This document shows positions 7,316 to 13,978 of a DNA stretch of 17,623 bases, piece by piece. The position numbers were made by a program, and so were the translations under genes. Origin of the DNA: Gammaproteobacteria bacterium (GTDB lineage Bacteria; Pseudomonadota; Gammaproteobacteria; BMS3Bbin11); NCBI GenBank assembly GCA_030597275.1, contig JAUVSB010000006.1:1-17623 (forward strand), written 5' to 3'. Below the pieces are notes generated by a model. That model worked only from the letters and a program-made list of their open reading frames with translations, did not search any database and had not been told where the DNA came from. How positions within the stretch are numbered: position 1 is the stretch's first letter; every line of letters begins with the position of its first letter.

Positions 7316-7555
7316 CTAGTTTTCCCATTCCATAGTAATGGGTTTTTCACGTTTTTCCTGCAGCTGTTCTTCCGCTGACAACTCATTTTCAGCGAACATG
7401 ACCTTGATTTGTGCCGCTATGCTGCTGTCCATTTCACTGCGTGTTTTTTTAGTGAATTGTTTGGCTTCACGGTAGTTGTCGAATGTTTCAAGTAGCTCCA
7501 ACTGCTTGACAAAACCAGCGGCAGATTCGGTAATACGATAAACATAATAAGGCAT
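7316..7555 (-). CDS. 79-residue conserved-looking protein of unknown function upstream of ygiQ
   Basis: A small, highly charged cytoplasmic protein that I cannot assign to a named family. It starts MPYYVYRITE, a strand-like opening. Residues 20-60 are probably helical and rich in Lys and Glu (FDNYREAKQFTKKTRSEM). The end is QEKREKPITMEWEN. I have the impression of similar small proteins in other gammaproteobacteria but cannot name one. A strong ribosome-binding site (AAGGAGG, seven bases before the ATG) lies inside the end of the preceding gene, so this start is well supported. It is the middle gene of a tight minus-strand unit: two bases after the 96-residue gene and 15 bases before ygiQ. 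It ends in TAG, which happens to be in frame with the ygiQ start. Confidence 0.82.
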   Translation of the reverse strand: MPYYVYRITESAAGFVKQLELLETFDNYREAKQFTKKTRSEMDSSIAAQIKVMFAENELSAEEQLQEKREKPITMEWEN

Positions 7556-7557
7556 TA

Positions 7558-7848
7558 TCAGTCCTCCTTTTTCGTCGAATCGCGGAAATCATCAAGCGAG
7601 ACCACAAATGTGTCGTTGGGCTCATCAATATATCGGGGCCGCTCATTGAATTCCTCACCACGAGACCGGGCCAGCTCCTGCTGACGATGGGTAATGACAG
7701 TAAAGCAGTTTCTGATCTGGTTGATTGTGTCGCTGGATAAAGGATGGGTTAGTTCAGGCGGCGTATAGGTATCCTTGGCTATCGCTGTCAGGGTGTTTTT
7801 GACCAGCTGCAGTATTTCTTCTTCATTGCTGATGTCTTGATCGCTCAT
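7558..7848 (-). CDS. 96-residue protein of unknown function, first gene of the ygiQ unit
   Basis: An acidic, soluble protein with no recognisable domain, signal peptide or membrane segment. Residues 8-30 (NEEEILQLVKNTLTAIAKDTYTP) and 38-62 look helical; a conserved-looking RPRYIDEPNDTFVVSLDDF lies at 70-88. The codon pattern and the tight spacing (two bases) to the next gene, whose ribosome-binding site sits inside this reading frame, argue that it is real. The ATG at 7848 is the only good start; its ribosome-binding site is weak. The order 96-residue gene, 79-residue gene, ygiQ suggests one transcript, so all three may act in the same process, but the sequence does not say which. Confidence 0.78.
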   Translation of the reverse strand: MSDQDISNEEEILQLVKNTLTAIAKDTYTPPELTHPLSSDTINQIRNCFTVITHRQQELARSRGEEFNERPRYIDEPNDTFVVSLDDFRDSTKKED

Positions 7849-7862
7849 GATTCTGTACTCGT

Positions 7863-7880
7863 ACAGGGGTGTGTCCCTGT
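7863..7880. promoter_or_regulatory. Small inverted repeat in the leader of the ygiQ unit
   Basis: ACAGGG (7863-7868) and CCCTGT (7875-7880) form a six-base-pair stem around a GTGTGT loop. It lies 15 bases upstream of the 96-residue gene's start codon. It could be an operator or an mRNA hairpin, or chance. It is not followed by a T tract on either strand. Confidence 0.3.
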
Positions 7881-8012
7881 CTGTTTGATATTTGCAGGCG
7901 TGATTGCGTGAAAGCAGTTCATTTTACTGCTATAGAGCATGCTTATAAAGCACTTCAAGGCTAATCCCTACAAATTACAGGTAAGAATGTATGGCGACCT
8001 GGGAAGCAAATA

Positions 8013-8534
8013 TTAGATGAGGATATTGTCAACAATGAATTGAGCGATTTGCTGTGGTTCATTGAGGTTCAGTGCAGGTAGGATGTTCCTGTTCTCCATT
8101 ATTTCTGCATCGCTGGCAATCGCGATGACATTTGGATCATCCGGAAACATTAAAGGTTTATTAAGCTCAGGGCGGTGCAGCTCTATTTTTTTTATATTTT
8201 CGTGTTTGAAACCTTCTACCAGGATAAGGTCCAGATCCTGCATGTTTAAACGTTCGAGTGCCTCGCTTAGTGAAGGTTCGGCACGGCCATCTTCGAATTC
8301 CGTGATCAGCGCCATGCGCTTACGTGAGGAAATCAGCATCTGGCTTGCTCCGGCTTCACGCAGCTTGAAACTGTCTTTACCGGGGTGGTCAATATCAAAA
8401 TGGGGATGAGCGTGTTTGATAACAGCGACCTTGAGACCCTGTGAGACAAAAATCGGTAACAGTTGTGTAAGCAAGGTGGTCTTGCCACAGCCGCTCCAGG
8501 CACAAAACCCGATGACAGGTACTTCTGTTTTCAT
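8013..8534 (-). CDS. mobB: Molybdopterin-guanine dinucleotide biosynthesis accessory GTPase MobB
   Basis: A 173-residue P-loop protein, the normal MobB size. The Walker A motif is GFCAWSGCGKTT (residues 9-20, with K18 and T19). The block KHAHPHFDIDHPGKDSFKLREAGA that follows, and LILVEGFK in the middle, are typical of MobB. It binds GTP and assists MobA in converting molybdopterin cofactor to the guanine dinucleotide form used by DMSO-reductase-family enzymes, in the cytoplasm. Its start overlaps the mobA stop as TAATG (one base), so the two are translationally coupled. It is the last gene of the minus-strand pair; no hairpin terminator is visible in the 164 bases up to the next gene. The presence of mobAB implies that the organism has molybdoenzymes elsewhere. 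Confidence 0.95.
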   Translation of the reverse strand: MKTEVPVIGFCAWSGCGKTTLLTQLLPIFVSQGLKVAVIKHAHPHFDIDHPGKDSFKLREAGASQMLISSRKRMALITEFEDGRAEPSLSEALERLNMQDLDLILVEGFKHENIKKIELHRPELNKPLMFPDDPNVIAIASDAEIMENRNILPALNLNEPQQIAQFIVDNILI

Positions 8535-9154
8535 TATGCCGATGTATCCTGTTTTATGGTGGTGAGACGATCTTCTTCTGTGTTGATATTAAAGAAGGTT
8601 TCTTTGATATCTGAACAATCTGCCAGGGCGATATTATGCTGCTCATACCAGAGACCTACCTTACGATCCCCAGCCTCTAGAAAAGCCCGAAGGTTGCCTA
8701 GCAAAGTACGGGGTATCAGTGCATATACTCGCTGCATATGCTGTCCGTCATGAGCGAAGGCGAGTTCGGCATTTTGATTAATCAGGGATTTTGCCAGTCT
8801 GCTTACCAGGTCAGCAGGGACAGTGGGGCCATCGCAGGGCAGGGTGATGATGTAGTCAGTTTCACAGGCTGAAAGGGCTGCGGCAAAACCTGCCAAAGGC
8901 CCCTGGTAGCCTGTCATGTCATCGCTGATGACGGGGTAACCATAGTTTGCATACTCGTGCTGATTGCGATTTGCATTGATAATGATCGTATCAGCCTGCG
9001 GTTTGATCGCATCAATTATGTGTTTTATTAACGGTTTGCCGTCGAGGCTCAGCAATCCTTTATCCAGACCGCCAAGGCGCCTGCCACGGCCACCTGCCAG
9101 CACAACGGCGGTGATGTTATTTTTTTCTGGAGGATTCATGCCTGCTGATATCAT
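8534..9154 (-). CDS. mobA: Molybdenum cofactor guanylyltransferase MobA
   Basis: A 206-residue nucleotidyltransferase that joins GMP from GTP to molybdenum-molybdopterin. The N-terminal nucleotide-binding signature is intact: VVLAGGRGRRLGGLDKGLL (about 17-35). Later come DDMTGYQGPLAGFAAAL and the metal-binding LPCDGPTVPADL. The length agrees with the family (about 190-210). The start is uncertain: the ATG at 9154 gives MISAGMNPPEKNN, while a second ATG five codons later (9139) gives an N-terminus closer to other MobA proteins; neither has a strong ribosome-binding site. It is followed at once by mobB and is divergent from yebC, with 200 bases between the two starts. Confidence 0.95.
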   Translation of the reverse strand: MISAGMNPPEKNNITAVVLAGGRGRRLGGLDKGLLSLDGKPLIKHIIDAIKPQADTIIINANRNQHEYANYGYPVISDDMTGYQGPLAGFAAALSACETDYIITLPCDGPTVPADLVSRLAKSLINQNAELAFAHDGQHMQRVYALIPRTLLGNLRAFLEAGDRKVGLWYEQHNIALADCSDIKETFFNINTEEDRLTTIKQDTSA

Positions 9155-9174
9155 TGTGGCTGGCCTAAGAGAAA

Positions 9175-9192
9175 AGCAGAGACAGCTCTGCT
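9175..9192. promoter_or_regulatory. Inverted repeat in the mobA-yebC divergent region
   Basis: AGCAGAG (9175-9181) and CTCTGCT (9186-9192) form a perfect seven-base-pair stem around ACAG. It lies 20 bases upstream of mobA, so on the minus strand it would be in the mobA leader, and a pyrimidine-rich run follows it there. It could be an operator or a leader hairpin. It is far too small to be a molybdenum-cofactor riboswitch by itself. Confidence 0.35.
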
Positions 9193-9278
9193 GTATTAAA
9201 TGTGCTTATACTTCGTATTCTGCCATCTTTCAACAACAGCTGTCTGCATCTATGAGAACAGCCTCCAGCTGATGTCGA

Positions 9279-9307
9279 ATGAGATCGTTCTGTCTATGGA
9301 ATATGAT
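9279..9307 (+). promoter_or_regulatory. Candidate promoter of the yebC-ruvCAB block
   Basis: ATGAGA (9279-9284) and TATGAT (9302-9307) are 17 bases apart. The first matches the -35 consensus at four of six positions and the second the -10 consensus at five of six. Transcription would begin near 9314, about 40 bases before yebC. No LexA-type CTGT-N8-ACAG box overlaps it. Confidence 0.38.
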
Positions 9308-9354
9308 AGACTTTCACGAATTTTAGAACATTCCAGATAACGTAGGAGATATAC

Positions 9355-10092
9355 ATGGCCGGACACAGTAAATGGGCCAATATTCGCTTTCGCAAAGGCG
9401 CCCAGGATGCCAAGCGTGGCAAGCTGTTTACCAAATTCATCAGGGAAATTACCGTTGCAGCCCGTATGGGTGGCGGTGATCCAGATTCTAATCCGCGCCT
9501 GAGGTCTGCGATTGATAAGGGCCTGACCAATAACATGAAGAGAGACACCATCGAGAAAGCGATCAAGCGCGGTACCGGTGATCTGGAGGGTGTAAATTAT
9601 GAAGAAGTCCGTTATGAAGGTTATGGCACAGCAGGGGTGGCAATTCTGGTTGATTGCATGACAGATAATCATAACCGTACCGTCAGTGAAGTACGGCATG
9701 CCTTCAGTAAATACAATGGCAACCTGGGTACAGATGGATCTGTCGCCTATCTGTTTAGCAAAATGGGTGTGATTGGTTTTCCTGCTGACAGCGATGAAGA
9801 AAAAATTATGGATTATGCACTGGAAGCCGGTGCGGATGATGTCATTACAGAGGATGATGGTTCGATAGAGGTACAGACTGCCCCAGAGGAATTCATTACA
9901 GTGAAATCGGCACTTGAGGAGGCGGGTCTGGCTCCCGATTACGCTGAAGTCACTGAGCGTGCATCAACGGAGACAGCGCTTGATACTGAAAATGCTGAAA
10001 AACTGATGCGCCTGATCGATGCACTGGAAGACCTGGATGATGTACAGGAAGTGCATTCCAATGCCTCTTTCCCTGATGACTTTGAAGGCTGA
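9355..10092 (+). CDS. yebC: YebC/TACO1 family protein
   Basis: A 245-residue protein of normal YebC length, with the hallmark N-terminus MAGHSKWANIRFRKGAQDAKRGK, then AARMGGGDPDSNPRLRSAI, YEGYGTAGVAILVDCMTDNHNRTVSEVRHAFSK and GSVAYLF. The acidic C-terminal third is also typical. Older literature calls the family a transcriptional regulator; more recent work, with the mitochondrial relative TACO1, points to a role in translation at difficult stretches such as polyproline. The start is clear: AGGAG stands seven bases before the ATG. It is the first gene of the block, with ruvC beginning 15 bases after its stop, the arrangement seen in many gammaproteobacteria. Confidence 0.97.
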   Translation: MAGHSKWANIRFRKGAQDAKRGKLFTKFIREITVAARMGGGDPDSNPRLRSAIDKGLTNNMKRDTIEKAIKRGTGDLEGVNYEEVRYEGYGTAGVAILVDCMTDNHNRTVSEVRHAFSKYNGNLGTDGSVAYLFSKMGVIGFPADSDEEKIMDYALEAGADDVITEDDGSIEVQTAPEEFITVKSALEEAGLAPDYAEVTERASTETALDTENAEKLMRLIDALEDLDDVQEVHSNASFPDDFEG

Positions 10093-10107
10093 ACAGGATA
10101 ACGATTG

Positions 10108-10617
10108 ATGCGTGTTCTTGGTATTGATCCAGGCTCACGTATTACTGGCTTTGGTGTGATTGATATTGATAACGGCAAGCTGCAATATGTCACCAGTGGC
10201 TGTATAAGAATGAAGGATAAAGACCTGCCAGCGAGACTGAAGACCATATTCGAAGGTGTCTCCGAGGTGATCGATAGCACCAGTCCTGAATTTATGGCGG
10301 TAGAGGAGGTCTTTGTTTCACGCAATGCGCGATCGGCACTGGTGCTGGGGCAGGCACGCGGGGCCGCTATCTCTGCAGGTGTAAACAAGGGCTTGCCGAT
10401 GGGCGAATACACTGCCCTGCAAATAAAGAAATCGGTAGTCGGTTACGGTCAGGCGGATAAGGCACAGGTGCAGCACATGGTTAAATCAATTCTTGCTCTT
10501 GCTGGTCTGCCGCAGGAAGATGCTGCCGATGCATTGGCTTGCGCCATCTGCCATAGTCATACACTGGAGCACAATTTTCGTATGAGCAAACAACAGGGAC
10601 TGAAAACACAACCATGA
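10108..10617 (+). CDS. ruvC: Holliday junction endonuclease RuvC
   Basis: A 169-residue RuvC, close to the E. coli length of 173. It works as a dimer that cuts four-way DNA junctions in symmetric positions during recombinational repair. All four metal-binding acidic residues of the RNase H-like active site can be placed: D7 (GIDPGS), E66 (AVEEVF), D138 and D141 (QEDAADALA). The ATG at 10108 is chosen over an in-frame TTG three bases earlier because MRVLGIDPG is the standard N-terminus; AGGA lies upstream. Its stop overlaps the ruvA start as ATGA, so the two are translationally coupled. Confidence 0.98.
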   Translation: MRVLGIDPGSRITGFGVIDIDNGKLQYVTSGCIRMKDKDLPARLKTIFEGVSEVIDSTSPEFMAVEEVFVSRNARSALVLGQARGAAISAGVNKGLPMGEYTALQIKKSVVGYGQADKAQVQHMVKSILALAGLPQEDAADALACAICHSHTLEHNFRMSKQQGLKTQP

Positions 10618-11228
10618 TCGGTCAGTTACGCGGTATTTTAATGTCCAAACAGCCGCCAGCCCTGATGCTGGATGTGCAGGGCGTTGGTTATGAGCTCGAT
10701 GCACCGATGACAACCTTCTATGATCTGCCAAAGGAAGGTGAGGAATTGATGCTGCACACACACCTGGTGGTGCGTGAGGATGCCCAGTTATTATTTGGCT
10801 TTTCTACTGAAAACCAGCGTAACTTATTTCGTCACCTGCTAAAAATAAGCGGCATAGGTCCACGTGTAGGCCTGGCAATTTTGTCAGGCTTATCAGTAAA
10901 AGAATTTCGTTTGTGCATCAATGGCGAAGATGTAGTAAGGCTAACAAAAGTCCCTGGAATAGGACGTAAAACAGCTGAGCGCGTGATATTGGAGCTGCGT
11001 GGGAAACAGCTGCCGGGCATGTCTGCGGATGACGATGCGGCTATTGCCGGCAGTGTCGATGATATTCGTGCTGATGCTATCAGTGCCTTAACGGCCCTGG
11101 GTTATCGAGCAAAAGATGCAGAGAAAGTTATTGGTCAACTGGCAGATCAATCTGAGACTGGCAAAACTTTAAGCAGTGAGTCGCTGATCCGACATGCGCT
11201 GCAGGCACTATCCGGAGGTTCCCGGTGA
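10614..11228 (+). CDS. ruvA: Holliday junction branch-migration subunit RuvA
   Basis: A 204-residue RuvA (E. coli has 203). It recognises four-way junctions as a tetramer and loads the RuvB motor. Domain I is an N-terminal OB fold (about 1-63, with HTHLVVREDAQLLFGF at its end). Domain II carries two helix-hairpin-helix motifs, LLKISGIGPRVGLAIL (75-90) and LTKVPGIGRKTAERVI (110-125), which contact DNA. After a flexible linker, domain III (about 150-204) contacts RuvB. The start overlaps the ruvC stop by four bases (ATGA), and its own stop overlaps ruvB by four (GTGA). Confidence 0.98.
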   Translation: MIGQLRGILMSKQPPALMLDVQGVGYELDAPMTTFYDLPKEGEELMLHTHLVVREDAQLLFGFSTENQRNLFRHLLKISGIGPRVGLAILSGLSVKEFRLCINGEDVVRLTKVPGIGRKTAERVILELRGKQLPGMSADDDAAIAGSVDDIRADAISALTALGYRAKDAEKVIGQLADQSETGKTLSSESLIRHALQALSGGSR

Positions 11229-12265
11229 TAGAAACTGATCGATTAGTCGCACCGGAAACAAAAGAAGAGACAGGCGAGCGGGTTTTTGACAAGGCCTTGC
11301 GCCCTGTAACGCTTGAAGAATTTGTAGGTCAGCCAAGTATCCATCAGCAGCTGGAAATCTTTATCACCGCAGCGCGCAACCGTGAAGAAGCGCTGGACCA
11401 TGTACTGTTATTTGGCCCGCCGGGCCTGGGTAAAACAACCCTGGCACATATAATTTCCAATGAAATGGAAGGCAAGCTGCATCAGACGTCCGGGCCGGTA
11501 CTTGAAAAAGCCGGCGACCTGGCAGCTTTATTAACCAATCTCGAGCAGGGCGATGTCCTGTTTATAGATGAGATACACCGTCTGTCACCGGCGATAGAAG
11601 AGATTCTCTATCCGGCGCTGGAAGATTATGAGCTGGATATTTTGATCGGTGAGGGACCTGCCGCCCGCTCCATCAAGTTAAGCTTGCCACCTTTTACTCT
11701 TATTGGTGCAACAACCCGGGCAGGCCTGCTGACATCACCGTTACGGGATCGTTTTGGTATTGTGCAGCGCCTGGAGTTTTACAATAGTAAGCAACTGCAG
11801 CAGATCATCCTTCGTTCCTGTGGGATTCTGGATGTAGAATCTGACGCAGAAGGTGTTGCTGAAATAGCACGTCGTTCCCGGGGAACTCCCCGAATCGCCA
11901 ACCGCCTGTTACGCCGGGTGCGCGATTTTGCCGAAGTGAAGGCTGATGGTGTGCTCAACAAGCCGGTCGCCTGTTCTGCCCTGGACATGCTGGAGGTGGA
12001 TGAGCACGGCTTCGATGAAATGGATCGTCGTTTATTGTCTGCAATCGTGAAGAAGTTTGACGGCGGCCCGGTCGGTGTTGATAACCTTGCCGCGGCCTTA
12101 AGCGAGGAAAGGGACACCCTGGAAGATGTCATCGAGCCGTATTTAATACAACAGGGCTTTATCATGCGTACGCCGCGAGGCCGTGTCGCAACGCGTCTGG
12201 CATGGCAGCATTTTGGGCTGGATTATCCGGGAAATTCTGATGCTCATCAGGAAAAGTTGCTGTAA
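11225..12265 (+). CDS. ruvB: Holliday junction branch-migration motor RuvB
   Basis: A 346-residue AAA+ ATPase that forms hexameric rings and pumps DNA through the RuvA-bound junction. Walker A is GPPGLGKTT (64-72), Walker B is VLFIDEIH (111-118), and the sensor region IGATTRAGLLTSPLRDRFG follows. GTPRIANRLLRRVRDFA is the sensor-2 segment, and the C-terminal winged helix includes GFIMRTPRGRVAT. The start is a GTG that overlaps the ruvA stop (GTGA). A GGAGG ribosome-binding site eight bases before it supports this choice. It is followed by a 145-base gap before ybgC, the first break in the block. Confidence 0.98.
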   Translation: MIETDRLVAPETKEETGERVFDKALRPVTLEEFVGQPSIHQQLEIFITAARNREEALDHVLLFGPPGLGKTTLAHIISNEMEGKLHQTSGPVLEKAGDLAALLTNLEQGDVLFIDEIHRLSPAIEEILYPALEDYELDILIGEGPAARSIKLSLPPFTLIGATTRAGLLTSPLRDRFGIVQRLEFYNSKQLQQIILRSCGILDVESDAEGVAEIARRSRGTPRIANRLLRRVRDFAEVKADGVLNKPVACSALDMLEVDEHGFDEMDRRLLSAIVKKFDGGPVGVDNLAAALSEERDTLEDVIEPYLIQQGFIMRTPRGRVATRLAWQHFGLDYPGNSDAHQEKLL

Positions 12266-12290
12266 ATTAGTTTCTTAAGTTTCAAGGAGC

Positions 12291-12319
12291 TTCTGTGCCA
12301 GATGTTCATCATCACAGAA
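12291..12319. promoter_or_regulatory. Inverted repeat between ruvB and ybgC
   Basis: TTCTGTG (12291-12297) and CACAGAA (12313-12319) form a perfect seven-base-pair stem with a 15-base loop, 25 bases after the ruvB stop. It lacks a following T run, so it is a poor terminator. An operator or mRNA-stability element is possible. A TATAGT at 12389-12394 could be a -10 box for the tol genes, but it has no convincing -35 partner and sits very close to ybgC. Confidence 0.3.
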
Positions 12320-12410
12320 TGATTTTCGATACAGGAGTTCACCCTTTTTTAACCATCTCGATAGACTGGTAATTTCTTCTCATCCCTGTATAGTTCGGAA
12401 GAATTTTTCA

Positions 12411-12827
12411 ATGATGGCACGACTTCGGCAGGCGCATTTGAGTAGCCCGGCATTTGTATTTCCAGTTCGCATATATTACGAAGACACCGATGCAGGTGGT
12501 GTTGTTTATCATGCGAATTTCCTCTGTTTTATGGAAAGGGCCAGGACCGAATGGTTACGTGAGCTGGGCTACGAATTAAATAAACTTGAGCAGGAATACG
12601 GTTTCTTGTTTGCAGTAAGATCGGTAGATATAGATTATATTAAACCCGCATATTTGAATGATTTACTTCGTGTAGAAGTGTCGATAGCTCGCCAGGGTAA
12701 AGCATCTCTGGATATTGATCATGAAGTTTACCGTGATGAGATACTCGTGTGTCGCGCCAGGATAAAACTTGCAGGAATTGCAGCAGATACATTTCGTCCT
12801 ATGGCACTGCCATTTAACCTGGATTGA
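12411..12827 (+). CDS. ybgC: Tol-Pal system acyl-CoA thioesterase YbgC
   Basis: A 138-residue hot-dog fold (4HBT) thioesterase. The signature YYEDTDAGGVVYHANF (22-37) carries the catalytic Asp (D27, aligned with D18 of E. coli YbgC) and the following histidine H34; FMERARTEWLRELG comes next. Family members hydrolyse acyl-CoA or acyl-ACP and have been linked to phospholipid metabolism at the membrane; the physiological substrate here is unknown. The N-terminus is about nine residues longer than in E. coli. Two consecutive ATGs (12411 and 12414) are possible starts, with GGAAG about nine bases upstream. It is the first gene of the canonical ybgC-tolQRAB-pal-cpoB order. Its TGA lies within the ribosome-binding site of tolQ. 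Confidence 0.95.
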   Translation: MMARLRQAHLSSPAFVFPVRIYYEDTDAGGVVYHANFLCFMERARTEWLRELGYELNKLEQEYGFLFAVRSVDIDYIKPAYLNDLLRVEVSIARQGKASLDIDHEVYRDEILVCRARIKLAGIAADTFRPMALPFNLD

Positions 12828-12838
12828 GGAGATAAGAT

Positions 12839-13561
12839 TTGGATACAGTTGTAGAACTCGCCAACCCTGAGCAGAGCCTGTCGATTCTGCATATGATCAC
12901 GCAGGCCACGCTGGTCGTGCAGCTGGTGATGGGGATGCTGATGCTGGCATCAGTTGTGTCATGGGCGCTGATTTTTCAGAAGTGGAAAATGATACGAGAG
13001 GCACGTCGATCAGCTGATGAATTCGAAGATTCTTTCTGGTCTGGCGGCGACCTAAGTAAACTGTACTCAGAGTGGGGAGGCAAGGAGGCCAGTGAAGATG
13101 GTGGAATGTCCAGTATTTTTATTGCTGGTTATCGTGAGTACTCTCGCCTCTACAATCAGGAAGACATAAAACGCAGCGAAATTACCGATGGTGTACAGCG
13201 GGCCATGCGTGTCGCGCTGGCACAGGAAATTGAGGACCTTGAGGGCGGATTGTCATTTCTTGCCACAGTTGGCTCGACTTCCCCATATGTCGGCTTGTTT
13301 GGCACTGTCTGGGGAATTATGAATTCTTTCCGCAGCCTTGGCGTCTTGAAACAGGCCACGATAGCATCTGTAGCTCCGGGTGTTTCAGATGCGCTGGTGG
13401 CGACTGCCATGGGTCTGTTTGCGGCGATACCTGCAGTGATTGCCTATAACCGTTTTTCCAACCAGGTGGAACGCTTGATCATGCGTTACGAAATGTTTAT
13501 GGAAGAATTTACCAGTATCGTTTCGCGTCAGAGTTACCGTAAGAAATCAGCCGATGTTTGA
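12839..13561 (+). CDS. tolQ: Tol-Pal motor subunit TolQ
   Basis: A 240-residue inner-membrane protein of the TolQ/ExbB/MotA family. With TolR it forms the proton channel that energises TolA. There is one membrane segment near the N-terminus (about 25-45), a cytoplasmic loop, and a second and third segment in the most conserved region: TVGSTSPYVGLFGTVWGIM (143-161) and VAPGVSDALVATAMGLFAAIPAVIAYN (178-204). The start is TTG at 12839: GAGGAG (12826-12831) stands seven bases before it, and the next in-frame ATG (codon 19) would cut into the conserved N-terminal region. The gene overlaps tolR by eight bases. Confidence 0.96.
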   Translation: MDTVVELANPEQSLSILHMITQATLVVQLVMGMLMLASVVSWALIFQKWKMIREARRSADEFEDSFWSGGDLSKLYSEWGGKEASEDGGMSSIFIAGYREYSRLYNQEDIKRSEITDGVQRAMRVALAQEIEDLEGGLSFLATVGSTSPYVGLFGTVWGIMNSFRSLGVLKQATIASVAPGVSDALVATAMGLFAAIPAVIAYNRFSNQVERLIMRYEMFMEEFTSIVSRQSYRKKSADV

Positions 13562-13976
13562 ACATTCCCGGCGCAGCCGCAAGAGCCAGATGAGCGAGAT
13601 CAATGTCGTGCCCTACATTGATGTCATGCTGGTATTACTGGTGATCTTTATGGTACCAACGCCGCCGTTGACCCACGGGGTAGAAGTTGCTCTGCCCCAG
13701 GCTATCTCCGATGCGGTGAAACACCCTGCTATTTAGCCATTTTTACTGGTTGTCGACCGCAATGGGCAACTTTTAATCAATGAAGAAAAACAACCGTCTG
13801 CCGGTGAAGAAGTTTTCAGGCAGGCGCAGATAGTCTATAAGCGTAATCCGAAAACACCTTTCCTGGTGAAAGGGGACAGACATGTGGAATACCAGGCGGT
13901 CATGACTGCAATGGTATTGCTGAAACAGGCAGGAATACCCAAGGTTGGCCTGGTGACCGAGCCGCCGGAAAAGTAG
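13554..13976 (+). pseudogene. tolR: tolR interrupted by an in-frame amber codon (codon 61)
   Basis: From the ATG at 13554 (overlapping tolQ) the frame encodes 60 residues and meets TAG at 13734-13736. The same frame then continues without a shift for 79 more codons to TAG at 13974-13976. Total length would be 140, equal to a normal TolR (E. coli 142). Before the stop: a cytoplasmic basic N-terminus, then the single membrane segment INVVPYIDVMLVLLVIFM with the proton-pathway aspartate D23. After the stop: the whole periplasmic domain, including PFLLVVDRNGQLLIN, VYKRNPKTPFLVKGD and KQAGIPKVGLVTEPP, well preserved. No start codon lies soon after the stop, so restart cannot supply the domain. Read literally, the cell makes a membrane stub. 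Alternatives are a base error in the sequence, a recent mutation (GAG or CAG to TAG), or readthrough. Identity is certain; the state of the gene is open. Confidence 0.85.
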
Positions 13977-13978
13977 TT

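Noticed and set aside
6806..7378. A 190-codon plus-strand open frame opposite the start of ygiQ
   Set aside because: It lies wholly antisense to the strongly conserved YgiQ N-terminus, crosses into the next gene and resembles no protein family.
7849..8012. A small gene or RNA between mobB and the ygiQ unit
   Set aside because: I found no open frame with coding character and no strong structure beyond one six-base stem.
9155..9200. A molybdenum-cofactor riboswitch upstream of mobA
   Set aside because: Only one simple hairpin is visible; the multi-helix structure expected of that RNA cannot be recognised in the available leader.
9155..9354. A LexA (SOS) box before the yebC-ruv genes
   Set aside because: No CTGT-N8-ACAG site is present; the nearest CTGT and ACAG pairs have the wrong spacing.
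13737..13976. An independent second gene made of the tolR 3' half
   Set aside because: There is no start codon near its beginning and no ribosome-binding site; it continues the tolR frame exactly.
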